From NCBI RefSeq assembly GCF_035956715.1, contig NZ_CP108381.1, positions 3,162,001 to 3,226,000 of the forward strand: a DNA stretch of 64,000 nt. The letters run 5' to 3'. Below, piece by piece: positions 8,766 to 20,177 of the stretch (positions within the stretch are counted from its first letter, which is position 1; the number at the start of each line of letters is the position of its first letter). Source of the DNA: Nocardia sp. NBC_01329. GTDB taxonomy: Bacteria; Actinomycetota; Actinomycetes; Mycobacteriales; Mycobacteriaceae. The position numbers and the translations under genes were made by a program. The notes beneath the pieces were generated by a model. That model searched no databases. It saw only the letters and a program-made list of their open reading frames with translations, and was not told where the DNA came from.

Positions 8766-10298
8766 TCATGGGTTCGGATCGCGGAAGACCGTAGTGGCCC
8801 GCACCGCAGCCCCGCTCATCGGCACTGCCGTCCGGGTCTCGCTGGCGAGATCATCCCAAACCCGGCAGGCCGCCGACACCGACAACACCCGAGGCGCGTC
8901 GGTGTCGATATCCACTGCGGCCGGCCAGGGGTCTACGGTATCGGCCAAGGCGGTGGCGATCTGCGGGGTGGCCTCGGAGAGGCTGCTGCCGCGTTGCCGG
9001 ATCCGGTTGAGCGCCACGGTGGCCGGACAGACACAGCGTATCGATCCGATTCGTGCGCCCGCGGCCGATGCGGCTGTCTCGGCGAGCTTTCGCCGCCCGG
9101 CATCGAGCCAGCTGGCGTCGATAACGACCGAGATGCCCGCGCTGAGCAGCGTTTGCGCCCGACGCAAGAGCTCGGTGTAGACGCGGTCCCTGTTCGCAAG
9201 GGAGTACGCGCCCCGATCGTAGATGCCGCTTCCCCCGGCGATATCGCCGGTGGACCGTAGCTCCCGGCGTAGCACGTCGCTGGACAGCACCGCAGCCCCG
9301 GTACGCGCCGCCAGTCCGGTGGCCAGTGTGGATTTGCCGGAACCGGGCAGACCGCCGACGAGGACGAGCCGGACCGTTGACCGTCGCAGATGCCCTACCG
9401 CGATCCGCAGATGCCGGTGCGCGCGGTCACCCGCGGTGGCATCGCCCTGCCGGGCACGAATCGCGTCGACCTTCGCACGGACCAGCGCGCGGTAGGCGAT
9501 GTAGTGGTCGACCAGGGATTCGGGGGCGGTTTCTCCGGATCGGCGACGGTATTCCCGCACAAGGCTTTCCGCGTGTTCAGGGTGGCCCAGGAACTCCAGG
9601 TCCATAGCGAGGAACGCGATATCGTCGAGGCAGTCGACGTAGCGCAGCCGATCGTCGAAATCCAGACAGTCGAGGATCCGGAACCCGTCGGACAGTTCGA
9701 AGATATCCTCGGCGAGGAGGTCACCGTGGCCGTCGACGATCCGTCCCGCGGCGATGCGGGTCTCCAGTAACGGCCGCCGGCCGGACAGGTACCGCTGCAC
9801 CAGTGTCCTGATCGTGTCGAGCACCTCCGGGTCGAGGACATCGCCCCACTGTTGCCGCATGCTCGCCACAAGGTCGTTCCACCGCTCCCCCAGCGCCTCG
9901 ACGGTGCCGGCGCGGTCGATATCGGGTCCACGCCGGGCCGTGGCGTGGAATGCCACCAGTGATTCCACCAGGCCCGACAGGTCGGGAGATCCATCCGGGC
10001 GGCCCTCGAGCCGGTTGGACAGCCGGGCTTCCTCGGGTAGGCGGCGCATCACGATCACCGGTTCGTCCGGCCTACCGGTGGGGTCGGTGAGGTGAGCGAC
10101 GCCCAGGTAGATATCGGGAGCGAGTCGCCGATTCAGTTCGACCTCACGTGCACAGGCCTGCTCTCGTAATTCCGTGGTGCCGAAGTCGAGGAAATCGGTC
10201 GTGATCGGTTTCTTGGCCTTGTAGGCCCGGTCCCCGCACAGCACCACGACACCGGTGTGCGTTTCGCGCAGCTGAACGTATGTTCGCCCGACGGTCAT
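8766..10298 (-). CDS. APH-like domain fused to P-loop kinase (Rv2004c-like)
   Basis: 510 residues. The N-terminal part (about 1-320) is aminoglycoside-phosphotransferase-like, with catalytic-loop HGDL (VDGHGDLLAEDIF) and a metal-binding DFDDRLRYVD segment. The C-terminal part (about 335-500) is an AAA/zeta-type kinase domain with Walker A GGLPGSGKST. The same fusion is encoded by Rv2004c, a DosR-regulon gene; its substrate is unknown. The start ATG at 10296-10298 overlaps the stop of the PEP synthase gene (ATGA), showing translational coupling. A longer upstream reading would run inside that gene and is rejected. Confidence 0.88.
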   Translation of the reverse strand: MTVGRTYVQLRETHTGVVVLCGDRAYKAKKPITTDFLDFGTTELREQACAREVELNRRLAPDIYLGVAHLTDPTGRPDEPVIVMRRLPEEARLSNRLEGRPDGSPDLSGLVESLVAFHATARRGPDIDRAGTVEALGERWNDLVASMRQQWGDVLDPEVLDTIRTLVQRYLSGRRPLLETRIAAGRIVDGHGDLLAEDIFELSDGFRILDCLDFDDRLRYVDCLDDIAFLAMDLEFLGHPEHAESLVREYRRRSGETAPESLVDHYIAYRALVRAKVDAIRARQGDATAGDRAHRHLRIAVGHLRRSTVRLVLVGGLPGSGKSTLATGLAARTGAAVLSSDVLRRELRSTGDIAGGSGIYDRGAYSLANRDRVYTELLRRAQTLLSAGISVVIDASWLDAGRRKLAETAASAAGARIGSIRCVCPATVALNRIRQRGSSLSEATPQIATALADTVDPWPAAVDIDTDAPRVLSVSAACRVWDDLASETRTAVPMSGAAVRATTVFRDPNP

Positions 10299-12598
10299 CG
10301 CGGACCGGTGGCCGCGCGGGCGTGGTCGAGAAGTAACCGTCGCTCGGCGGCATCGATCGCACGGCGCGCGGCGGGGACGGCGTCGGGCGTGACCGATACG
10401 GACGTGATCCCCATCCCGATCAGTTGCTCGATGAATTCGGGGTGACTGGACGGCGCCTGCCCACACAGCGAGGAGGTGATCCCCAGGGTGCGGGCCGCGG
10501 ACACGATATTCGAGATGGCCTCCAGCACAGCGGGATCGGATTCGTCGAACAGCGGGGCGCATTCGGCGGAGTCGCGGTCGACTCCCAGGGTCAGCTGGGT
10601 GAGGTCGTTGCTGCCGATCGAGACTCCGTCGATGCCCAGGCCGACGTATTCGGGTAACCAGTAGAGAACCGAGGGGACTTCGGCCATCACCCAACGGTGC
10701 ATTCCGCGCTGGTGACGTAGCGGACCGGCGTCCACCAGTTCCAGGCACGCTTCGAGTTCCCACCGGGTCCGGACGAACGGGATCATCAAGTGCAGGTTGG
10801 GGGTTCGTTCCCGGACCTCGGCCAGTGCGGTGAGTTCCAACTGGAACACCTCGGGATCCTGGGTGTAGCGATAACAGCCGCGGTAGCCGATCATCGGATT
10901 GTGTTCGAGCGGCTCGTGGCGTTCCCCACCGTCGAGCGCCCGGAATTCGTTACTGCGCAGATCGGTTGCGCGGTAGATCACCGGGCGGGGAGCGAACGCG
11001 GTGGTGATATCGGTCAGGGCACCGACCATACGGTCGACGAACGCGCGTTGCTCGCCACGAGCGATCACTTCGCGCGGGTGCATATTGTCCAGCGCCCGGG
11101 TCAGCAGTATCTCGGCACGCAGCAATCCGACGCCGTCGGTATCGGCGGCCGCCGCCCGCCGCGCGGCTTCGGGGAGAGCGATGTTCACATACAGTCTCGT
11201 CGCCGTCGGGGTGAGTGGCGTGCGGACGGCAGCGGCCTGGTCTGCGGGCGCGGTGAGTACGGGAGTGCTGGTGGGCCTGCCCGCGCGGACCTCACCCGCC
11301 GAGCCGTCGACGGTGACCGTGTCCCCGTCGGTGAGGGCGGTGGTGGCCGATCGTGCCCCGACCACGCAAGGTACTCCCAGTTCGCGGGCGACGATCGCCG
11401 CGTGACAGGTCATTCCACCGCTGTCGGTGACCACGGCTGCTGCCCGGTTGATGGTCGGCAGCCAATCCGGGTTGGTCATCGGGGCGACCAGGATCTCGCC
11501 CGGCTGTAGGGCGTCACCCTGGTCGGGGGAGGACAGTACGCGCACGGTCCCACCGGCGATGCCGGGCGCGGCGCCCAATCCGCGCACGAGCACCGTTGCC
11601 GGCGACAGGTCGGGGGAGGAAGCAGGTTGCGGTTCGCGCAGAGTGGTGATGGGACGGGCTTGCACAAGCCACAGTGAATCCTCGTCGTAGACCCACTCGA
11701 CATCCTGGGGTCGGCCGTCGTGGTGCTGCTGTACCGCCATCGCGAGCTGGGCCACCTCGATGGCTTCGTGCTCGGTCAGGGCTGGCTTCGCTTTGTCGTC
11801 GTCGGCGAGTTCGATACGGCGGTCTCCGTCCGGTCCGGCGACAATGGCGAAATCCTGTCGGCCGGGCCGATGTTCGAGTAGATGAGGGCCGGCGGTGTCG
11901 AGAATGTAGGTATCGGGACGGGTGGTCCCGGACACCACGACCTCGCCCTGGCCGCGGGCCGCATCGATGACGATCCGGTCCCGGCGGCCGGTGGCCGGGT
12001 CCGCCGTGAACGCGACCCCGGCCCGGCGGGCGGCTGCCATCTGCTGCACCACCACAGCCATGGCCGGGGTTTGGTGCATACCCCGGCGGGCGCGATAGGT
12101 CAGGACCCGCGGAGTGAAAAGGGATGCCCAGCAGTCGAACACCGCCTCGACAAGCTGATGCTCTCCGCGCACATTGGTCCGGGTGAGGTTCATCCCGGCG
12201 AACGAGGACGTGGCGCTGTCCTCACCGACCGCTGAGGACCGAACAGCCACCCGCGGATCCTTGCCGAGGGTGTGGTAGGCCGCGAGAAGGGCGGACCTGG
12301 ACGAGGAGTCGAGGGCACATGCGTGGACGAGTTCACGCATGCGCCGGCACAGGACATCCACCCGGTCGGGGTCGACGGCCTCGGCGGCTCGTAGGGCTTC
12401 GCTGTGCAAGGAGGAGAGTTCGGCGCCGTGCACTCCCTGTCCGATCACCTGTTCGTAGCAGGAGCGCAGTACGACGAAGCCCGGCGGTACCGGGAGACGG
12501 GCGGCTACCAGTTCACCGAGGTTGGCGCCTTTACCACCGGCCTCGTCGGTGTCGGCCAAGCGTAGTTGATCGAACGCCGCGACATAGGCACCCATCAT
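10295..12598 (-). CDS. ppsA: Phosphoenolpyruvate synthase
   Basis: 767 residues. Makes PEP from pyruvate and ATP (AMP and phosphate released), the entry into gluconeogenesis. Domain order: ATP-grasp PPDK N-domain (about 1-330, GGKGANLGEL), swivelling phosphohistidine domain (GGMTCHAAIVARELGVP, catalytic His in TCH), then the PEP/pyruvate barrel (SIGSNDLTQLTLGVDRD, catalytic Cys in LCGQAPS). All catalytic residues are present. The first ATG (12596-12598) overlaps the DUF2267 stop codon, and its own stop overlaps the next start. The three genes are therefore a coupled operon. Confidence 0.93.
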   Translation of the reverse strand: MMGAYVAAFDQLRLADTDEAGGKGANLGELVAARLPVPPGFVVLRSCYEQVIGQGVHGAELSSLHSEALRAAEAVDPDRVDVLCRRMRELVHACALDSSSRSALLAAYHTLGKDPRVAVRSSAVGEDSATSSFAGMNLTRTNVRGEHQLVEAVFDCWASLFTPRVLTYRARRGMHQTPAMAVVVQQMAAARRAGVAFTADPATGRRDRIVIDAARGQGEVVVSGTTRPDTYILDTAGPHLLEHRPGRQDFAIVAGPDGDRRIELADDDKAKPALTEHEAIEVAQLAMAVQQHHDGRPQDVEWVYDEDSLWLVQARPITTLREPQPASSPDLSPATVLVRGLGAAPGIAGGTVRVLSSPDQGDALQPGEILVAPMTNPDWLPTINRAAAVVTDSGGMTCHAAIVARELGVPCVVGARSATTALTDGDTVTVDGSAGEVRAGRPTSTPVLTAPADQAAAVRTPLTPTATRLYVNIALPEAARRAAAADTDGVGLLRAEILLTRALDNMHPREVIARGEQRAFVDRMVGALTDITTAFAPRPVIYRATDLRSNEFRALDGGERHEPLEHNPMIGYRGCYRYTQDPEVFQLELTALAEVRERTPNLHLMIPFVRTRWELEACLELVDAGPLRHQRGMHRWVMAEVPSVLYWLPEYVGLGIDGVSIGSNDLTQLTLGVDRDSAECAPLFDESDPAVLEAISNIVSAARTLGITSSLCGQAPSSHPEFIEQLIGMGITSVSVTPDAVPAARRAIDAAERRLLLDHARAATGPR

Positions 12599-13068
12599 CG
12601 GCTCCCTTCGTTGTCGGTAACGGCTGCGGTGAAGGTGCCGCTCAGCAGATCGCCGGTCAGCAGTCGGCGCAGCGGTGCGGGAAGTTCCGCCAGCAGGCGA
12701 TGCAGCTGTCCCGCAGAGAAGAGTTCGCTCAGGGCTTCGGTGACCGCGCCGAGTAGGGCGGCTGCCTCATCGTCGGAGACACCGGCTTCGGTGGCGAACT
12801 GCGCGAGAAACGAGTCCACTGTGTGTCGGCGTGGCGTCTCGGCGGGCACCCAGCCCTCGTAGAAGGCGCCGCGGAACAATTCCGGCAGTTGAGCGGCCAG
12901 CCGGGCCGCGGTCCCGGCACCGACGCTGTCGCGTACGGTATGCAGCCATGCCCGCATCACCCGGTGCGCGAAAACCCGGTCGTATGTGCCCAGATCGTTC
13001 GTGACCGCCCGCAACCATTCGTGCGCGGTGTGTACGGCCGGTGCCAGTGGATCACGCGAGTACGACAC
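12595..13068 (-). CDS. DUF2267 protein
   Basis: 157 residues from GTG 13066-13068, chosen because GGAGAGG lies just upstream and because the paralogue at 22797 begins at the same point (DPLAPAVHTAHEWL versus DPLAAGVHTAHAWL). All-alpha, cytosolic, function unknown. It is first in the operon with PEP synthase and the APH/kinase fusion. DUF2267 genes recur beside hypoxia-response genes in actinobacteria; here both copies carry or adjoin DosR-like boxes. Confidence 0.85.
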   Translation of the reverse strand: MSYSRDPLAPAVHTAHEWLRAVTNDLGTYDRVFAHRVMRAWLHTVRDSVGAGTAARLAAQLPELFRGAFYEGWVPAETPRRHTVDSFLAQFATEAGVSDDEAAALLGAVTEALSELFSAGQLHRLLAELPAPLRRLLTGDLLSGTFTAAVTDNEGSR

Positions 13069-13271
13069 GGGTGGTCCTCTCCGCTGGAGCGGCGACTGCA
13101 GCCCAGGTGATTCGGCAGCCATCCGGTCGCGCTCCGATCGGCACGACGAGGGACGAGGTGGCTCCCCACGCGATCAGGCACAGGGACACGGGCGCGGGAG
13201 TCTGCGACTGCATGAGTTCAGGGTGGTCGATGGGTGGTGTACCGGATCAGAGGCGTCGTGCCCGGGCCACC

Positions 13272-13285
13272 GGGACCTAGGACCT
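13272..13285 (-). promoter_or_regulatory. Possible DosR box upstream of the DUF2267-ppsA operon
   Basis: GGGAC-CTAG-GACCT. It is about 200 bp from the DUF2267 start and has no matching -10 at the usual spacing, so assignment is weak. The remaining gap 13069-13579 holds no gene. Confidence 0.35.
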
Positions 13286-13421
13286 CTCTTGGGCGGGGCC
13301 GGGTGGCCGGGCCTGGAATCGGAATCGAGACGCAGTGGTCGATGATCGGCGGTGAAGTCGCCGCGCCTGTAGAGCCCGTATCTGCTGACACATGCCGCTT
13401 CTCGTAGCAGCGATCGGGGCC

Positions 13422-13511
13422 GGGAACCGTGTCCGAGAGCGGGTCGAGGGATTTTCGGCCCTTTCGGCGTCGACGTGGGTCGTTGTGATCGATGACCGCC
13501 GCCTCTATCGG
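13422..13511 (+). promoter_or_regulatory. Putative DosR-box cluster for pfkB
   Basis: Three boxes: GGGAA-CCGT-GTCCG (13422-13435), GGGAT-TTTC-GGCCC (13448-13461) and TCGAC-GTGG-GTCGT (13470-13483). The last two are exactly 22 bp apart. TATCGG (13506-13511) follows the last after 22 bp. Confidence 0.58.
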
Positions 13512-13579
13512 GGTGGGCCGGGCGCGGCGTGGAATCGGCTTGTGCCACACGCTGGACCCGACTCTCCAGGAGGCCACTT

Positions 13580-14533
13580 GTGCCGCCCATTGTCACAGTG
13601 ACGATGAATCCGACGATCGACCTGTCCACCCGCGCCGATCAGGTGGTGTCGACGGAGAAGATACGGTGTGCACAGCCGCGGATGGATCCGGGCGGCGGCG
13701 GTATCAATGTCGGGCGCACCGTTCTCGCTCTCGGTGAGCCGGTACTGGCCGTACTACCCGCCGGTGGACCCACGGGTGATGTGCTGCAGGGATTGCTCGA
13801 GGACGCGGGCCTACCGCGACGAGTCGTCCCGATCGGCGGATCGACGCGAGAGAGCTTCGCGATTACGGAGAACAGTTCCGGCCGGCAGTTCCGCTTCGTC
13901 CTGCCCGGGCCGACCCTGACCGATCCCGAGTGGAACGACTGCCTCGACGCCGCTGTGCACGCGGCACGCTCCGCGCACTATGTGGTGGCCAGCGGAAGTC
14001 TGCCGCCCGGCGTACCGGTCGACTTCTATCGGACGCTCGCCGAGCGAGTCGCACAGCTGGGGTGCCGGTTCGTACTCGACACCTCGGGCGAAGCCCTACG
14101 GCGGGTTCACCACGGCGTGTTCTTGATGAAACCGAGCGCGCGTGAACTCGCCGAATACGCCGCCCGTCCACTACCCGACCGTGACAGCCAGGTGACCGCA
14201 GCCCGTGAACTGATCGCCGCCGGTGTCAGCGAGTTCGTCGTGGTGTCGCTGGGCGCCAACGGGGCACTGGCGGTGGGGCCGGACTGGTGGGAGGCATTGC
14301 CCGCGACACCGGTTTCGATCGCCAGCGCAGTCGGTGCCGGAGATGCGATGGTCGCGGGCATGACCGTGGGATTCGCCCGGGGGCTGTCCCGGACCGAAAC
14401 AATGCAGCTGGGTATCGCCGCGGCCTCGGCCACCCTGGTGACCGCCGGAACCAACCCCGGCCACCCTGATGTCATCACCCGGCTGTTCGGCGGACCCCCC
14501 GCGACCTCGGTACCGGCGGCACGGGACGCGTAG
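13580..14533 (+). CDS. pfkB: PfkB-family 6-phosphofructokinase
   Basis: 317 residues from GTG 13580, with CCAGGAGG seven bases upstream; the start gives VPPIVTVTMNPTID, the normal PfkB N-terminus. Phosphorylates fructose-6-phosphate (other sugar phosphates possible) with ATP. Signatures: DPGGGGINVGR near residue 40, and the ATP/catalytic block SAVGAGDAMVAG with the base Asp at about residue 255. The Mtb homologue Rv2029c is a DosR-regulon member. The gene precedes the long SRPBCC-to-ACP unit on the same strand, separated by two DosR-type boxes. Confidence 0.92.
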   Translation: MPPIVTVTMNPTIDLSTRADQVVSTEKIRCAQPRMDPGGGGINVGRTVLALGEPVLAVLPAGGPTGDVLQGLLEDAGLPRRVVPIGGSTRESFAITENSSGRQFRFVLPGPTLTDPEWNDCLDAAVHAARSAHYVVASGSLPPGVPVDFYRTLAERVAQLGCRFVLDTSGEALRRVHHGVFLMKPSARELAEYAARPLPDRDSQVTAARELIAAGVSEFVVVSLGANGALAVGPDWWEALPATPVSIASAVGAGDAMVAGMTVGFARGLSRTETMQLGIAAASATLVTAGTNPGHPDVITRLFGGPPATSVPAARDA

Positions 14534-14535
14534 TG

Positions 14536-14570
14536 GGGACCAAGGACCCGATACCTGGGACCATCGGCCC
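14536..14570 (+). promoter_or_regulatory. Putative DosR-box pair for the SRPBCC-CBS-acsA-pdh-ACP unit
   Basis: GGGAC-CAAG-GACCC (14536-14549) and GGGAC-CATC-GGCCC (14557-14570), 21 bp apart. Both first half-sites are perfect. TGGACT (14595-14600) lies 24 bp downstream. This is the only promoter-like region seen before the 7.4-kb unit. Confidence 0.62.
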
Positions 14571-14634
14571 TCACCGGCGCGGACCCGGTGTCGGTGGACT
14601 GGGATGACGAACCATTTCGACCCGAGAGGCTCCC

Positions 14635-15333
14635 ATGCGCTCGATGTTGCTGTCCGTTGCCACCGCGGTCACTGCGACCGGAGCGGCCCTTCTGCTGAGG
14701 CGTCGCATGCTGCGCTGGGGCGCGACCGACGAAGAGATCTCGGCGAGCTATCCCGGCGACCACTTCGTCGGTCGACCACGTTCGCGCTCGACCATGGCGA
14801 CGACTCTTCCCGCTCCCCCGGCAGCAGTCTGGCCGTGGCTGATTCAGATGGGCGCCGACCGTGCCGGTTGGTACAGCTGGGACCAGTTGGACAACGCAGG
14901 CCGTCCCAGCACGAACGAGGTCGTCGAAGAGTGGCAGGACCTGCGAACCGGCGATCGGATCCCGGCGACCGCCGACGACCGCTTCTTTTTCACCGTGGCC
15001 GCGGCCGAGTACCCGTCGACCCTGGTCCTACGAAGCGACTTCGCCCTCCCCGATGGTCGCCCGCTCGACCCCGCGGAACCCGACCCGCGTGCCTTCGCCC
15101 GCGGAGTATGGGGCTTTCACCTGCGCGAACTACCCGACAACAAGACGCGATTGGTGGTCCGTACGGTCGGCCGGGACGCCCCGCGCGCGATCACCGCGGT
15201 GTTCGACACGCTTTTCGGCGAGCCCGCTCACCTCATCATGCAAGCACGCCAGTTCCACAACCTGGCCCAGCGGGTGCGATCCGCCGCAGCAAATGGCTCC
15301 TCGGTCGCTGCCGTAGCGACCGCCGGCCGGTGA
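14635..15333 (+). CDS. SRPBCC-like protein with N-terminal membrane segment
   Basis: 232 residues. Residues 4-21 form a hydrophobic segment followed by RRRM, suggesting a membrane anchor with a cytosolic body. Residues about 55-210 look like a START/SRPBCC ligand-binding fold (TLPAPPAAVWPWLIQMG; GADRAGWYSWDQLDN). Ligand and role are unknown. RBS GAGAGG. The next gene starts 13 bp after its stop. It heads the unit that continues to the acyl carrier protein. Confidence 0.72.
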   Translation: MRSMLLSVATAVTATGAALLLRRRMLRWGATDEEISASYPGDHFVGRPRSRSTMATTLPAPPAAVWPWLIQMGADRAGWYSWDQLDNAGRPSTNEVVEEWQDLRTGDRIPATADDRFFFTVAAAEYPSTLVLRSDFALPDGRPLDPAEPDPRAFARGVWGFHLRELPDNKTRLVVRTVGRDAPRAITAVFDTLFGEPAHLIMQARQFHNLAQRVRSAAANGSSVAAVATAGR

Positions 15334-15346
15334 GAAGAGACGGGCC

Positions 15347-16416
15347 ATGAGACATATGACAGTCGCCGAAGTGATGACCGAGGACGTCGTCGGCGTGGAC
15401 ATGGACACCTCCTTTCACGATGTCGTGCAGACCCTCGCTCACCATCGGATCAACGGCGCACCGGTGCTCGACACCGACCGGCATTGCGTCGGCATGGTGA
15501 CCGAAGCCGATCTCCTCGCCCGGCAGGCACGTCTCGGTGGCCCGATCCCGGGCACCGTGTGGTCGGCGGTGTGGCGGAAGATGTTCTCTCGCAAGAGCGA
15601 GGCGGTCACCGCACGGCAGTTGATGAGCGCACCGGTGGTCACGATCATGTCCGAAACCAGTGTGTCGGCCGCGGCGGCCACCCTCGCCCGGCACGATCTG
15701 CACTGTGCTCCGGTGATCGATTCCGGCGGGCGCCTGGTCGGCATCGTGAGCCGCAAAGACGTACTGGGTGTGTATCTGCGCCCGGACGCCGAACTGGCAG
15801 CGGCGATCCGGGACAAAGTGCTGCGCCGCGGGTTGCAATTGCCGCCCAGTGCGGCCTCGGCCGAGGTACACGACGGTGTCGTCACGTTGAAGGGCACGAC
15901 GGAGCCGAGCATGATCGGTCTGGTCGGTGCGCTGGTCGCGGCTGTCGACGGTGTCGTCGAGGTACGCAATCTGCTCATCGCCGATACCGCTCGCGCACTG
16001 ATGCATACGGGCGTGCACAGCCTCACTGCCCAGGAATCGGTCGCCACGGCCGCACGACGGATGCGCGCCGCGAATATCGGGTCGTTATTGGTCCTCGACG
16101 ACGCCGGCGCGGTCACCGGTATCGTCACCGATCGCGATCTGGTGCTGCGCTGCGTGGCCGACGGTATGGACGCGGAGCAGACAGCAATCGGGACCGTCGC
16201 GTCCGGCGATGTGGTCACCGTGGATGCCGACCGCCACGTCGCCGACGTCGTGGCAACCCTGCGCGGACACGGGCTTCATCGTGTACCGGTCGTCTCCCAC
16301 GACCGCCCGGTCGGGATCGTTTCCGAAGCGGATATCGCCCGCCGGCTTCCGCGCGGTGCCTGCGGGAAGCTGATGGCAGATCTGCACGCCGCACAGCGGA
16401 CCGGAACGACCCCCAG

Positions 16417-16420
<4 letters not shown>
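15347..16420 (+). CDS. CBS-CBS-BON-CBS-CBS protein
   Basis: 357 residues with two Bateman modules flanking a BON domain. CBS 1-2 covers residues about 5-145 (GMVTEADLL; GIVSRKDVL), BON about 150-215 (EVHDGVVTLKGTTEPS), CBS 3-4 about 220-345 (GIVTDRDLV; GIVSEADIA). Ordinary family members are a CBS pair with BON (as at 46714) or a lone CBS pair (as at 8300); this looks like the two joined. CBS pairs bind adenine nucleotides, so it may sense energy charge. Its stop overlaps the AcsA start (ATGA), linking it tightly to acetyl-CoA metabolism. Confidence 0.85.
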
Positions 16421-18203
<1,783 letters not shown>

Positions 18204-18207
<4 letters not shown>

Positions 18208-19208
18208 CCATGACCGAATCCCCGGCTGGTGCGGTCCCCGGTCGTACCGACCCCGGCCGCCGGATCGAACTCCTGCGTCAGATGATGCGTATCCGGCGTT
18301 TCGAAGAGCGCTGCATCCAGCTCTACAGCACCGAGAAGATCAGGGGATTCCTGCATCTCTACATCGGCGAGGAGGCCGTGGCGGCGGGTCTCCTGAGTGA
18401 GATCGACGCGCAGGACGCGGTGGTCTCGACCTATCGCGACCACGGGCACGCGCTCGCGCGCGGCATCCCGATGACCGCCCTGATGGCGGAAATGTTCGGG
18501 CGCAGTACCGGATGCAGTGGCGGCCGCGGCGGTTCCATGCACTTGTTCGACGCCCAGCGGCGGTTCTATGGCGGGAACGCCATCGTCGCCGGCGGTCTGC
18601 CGCCGGCACTCGGTCTCGCGCTGGCCGATGTGCTCACCGATACACCCCACATCACCGTATGCCTGTTCGGTGATGGTGCGTTCGCCGAAGGCGAGTTCCA
18701 CGAGTGCGCGAACCTCGCCGCCCTCTGGCACCTACCGGTGCTCTTCGCCTGCGAGAACAACCAATACGCGATGGGCACCGCACTGCGCCGGGAACACGCC
18801 GCCACCGATCTGGCGCTCCGCGCAGCAGGCTACGGGATGGCATCGTGGCCCGTCGACGGTATGGACGCCGAGGCGGTCGCCGAGGCGGCACGCCGCGCTG
18901 TGCAGTCGATCCGGGGCGGTGGCGGGCCCTGTTTCCTGGAATTCCGCACCTACCGCTTCCGTGCTCATTCGCTCTACGACGCCGACCGCTACCGCGACAA
19001 AGCCGAGATCGAGCAGTGGAAGGCCCGCGATCCGATCGAACGCCTGTACGGGCAACTGCGGAACGCCGAGATCATCGACGACCGCGGATACGCCGAGATC
19101 GAAACAGCGATCGACGCCGAGATCGACGCCGCCATCGTCGAGGCCGAGGCCGCTCCACTGGAACCCGTCGCCGACCTGACCCGTCATGTGTACGCGGAGC
19201 GGCAATGA
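18204..19208 (+). CDS. pdhA: Pyruvate (2-oxo acid) dehydrogenase E1 alpha
   Basis: 334 residues. With the beta subunit it decarboxylates a 2-oxo acid on thiamine diphosphate and passes the acyl group to E2. The ThDP/Mg motif is [10 protein letters not shown]...[21 protein letters not shown] and the [11 protein letters not shown] block match PdhA/AcoA proteins. Starts and stops overlap on both sides (ATGA). Pyruvate is the likely substrate given the neighbouring acetyl-CoA synthetase; acetoin or a branched-chain 2-oxo acid cannot be excluded. Confidence 0.88.
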
Positions 19209-20176
19209 CCACCACCTATCGGCAGGCCTTGACAGACGCGCTGCGTGAAGCCCTGGACCGCGATGAGCGGGTCTTCCTGATGGGCGAGGACGTGGGCGCC
19301 TACGGCGGGTGCTTCGGCGTCAGCCGCGGCCTTCTCGACGACTACGGGCCGCGCCGTATCCGGGATACTCCGTTGAGCGAATCGGCATTCGTCGGTGCGG
19401 GCATCGGGGCGGCGATCGCCGGCCGGCGCCCGATCGTGGAGATCATGACGGGCAACTTCAGCCTGCTCGCCCTGGACCAGATCCTCAACAACGCCGCCAC
19501 CCTGCGCCATATGTCGGGCGGGCAACTCGATGTGCCGCTGGTGATCCGGATGGCCACCGGAGCCGGCCGCCAGCTCGCGGCGCAGCATTCGCACAGTCTC
19601 GAATCCTTCTACGCTCACCTGCCCGGCCTACGCGTACTGTCCGCGGCAACCGTGGCCGACGCCCGGGGCATGCTGTGGCCCGCCCTGCAGGATCCCGACC
19701 CGGTGGTGATATTCGAACCGATCGCGCTGTACAACAGCAGTGGCGAGTCCCGCGGCCCGGATACCGTCACCGATATCGATACCGCCGAAGTCGCCCGGCC
19801 GGGCAACGACGCCACCGTCGTCGCCTACGGGGGCACCCTGCACACCGCGCTGGCGGCCGCCGAGCAACTCGCCGAGACCGGCGTCGACGCAGAGGTGATC
19901 GATCTGCGCACACTGCGACCGCTCGATACGGCCACGATCGTGGAGTCCGTGAGCCGTACCCATCGTCTGGTGACCGTCGACGAGGGCTGGGGCCGGGTCG
20001 GGATCGCCGCCGAGATCGCCGCGGCCACCGCGGAGCACGCCTACTACGACCTGGACGCACCGATCCGGCGGGTGTGCACCGCCGAGGTGCCGATCCCCTA
20101 TGCCCGCCAGCTCGAAGAGGCGGCCCTGCCCTCGGCCGGAGCCGTCGTCGTGGCAGTGCAGGAGGTGGTGAGCTGA
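19205..20176 (+). CDS. pdhB: Pyruvate (2-oxo acid) dehydrogenase E1 beta
   Basis: 323 residues from ATG 19205 (ATGA overlap with pdhA). The transketolase-like pyrimidine domain starts [16 protein letters not shown] and contains the conserved [12 protein letters not shown] with its ThDP-contacting Glu. The C-terminal domain contains [11 protein letters not shown] and the [10 protein letters not shown] block. It is followed one base later by the E2 gene. Confidence 0.9.
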   Translation: MTTTYRQALTDALREALDRDERVFLMGEDVGAYGGCFGVSRGLLDDYGPRRIRDTPLSESAFVGAGIGAAIAGRRPIVEIMTGNFSLLALDQILNNAATLRHMSGGQLDVPLVIRMATGAGRQLAAQHSHSLESFYAHLPGLRVLSAATVADARGMLWPALQDPDPVVIFEPIALYNSSGESRGPDTVTDIDTAEVARPGNDATVVAYGGTLHTALAAAEQLAETGVDAEVIDLRTLRPLDTATIVESVSRTHRLVTVDEGWGRVGIAAEIAAATAEHAYYDLDAPIRRVCTAEVPIPYARQLEEAALPSAGAVVVAVQEVVS

Positions 20177-20177
20177 G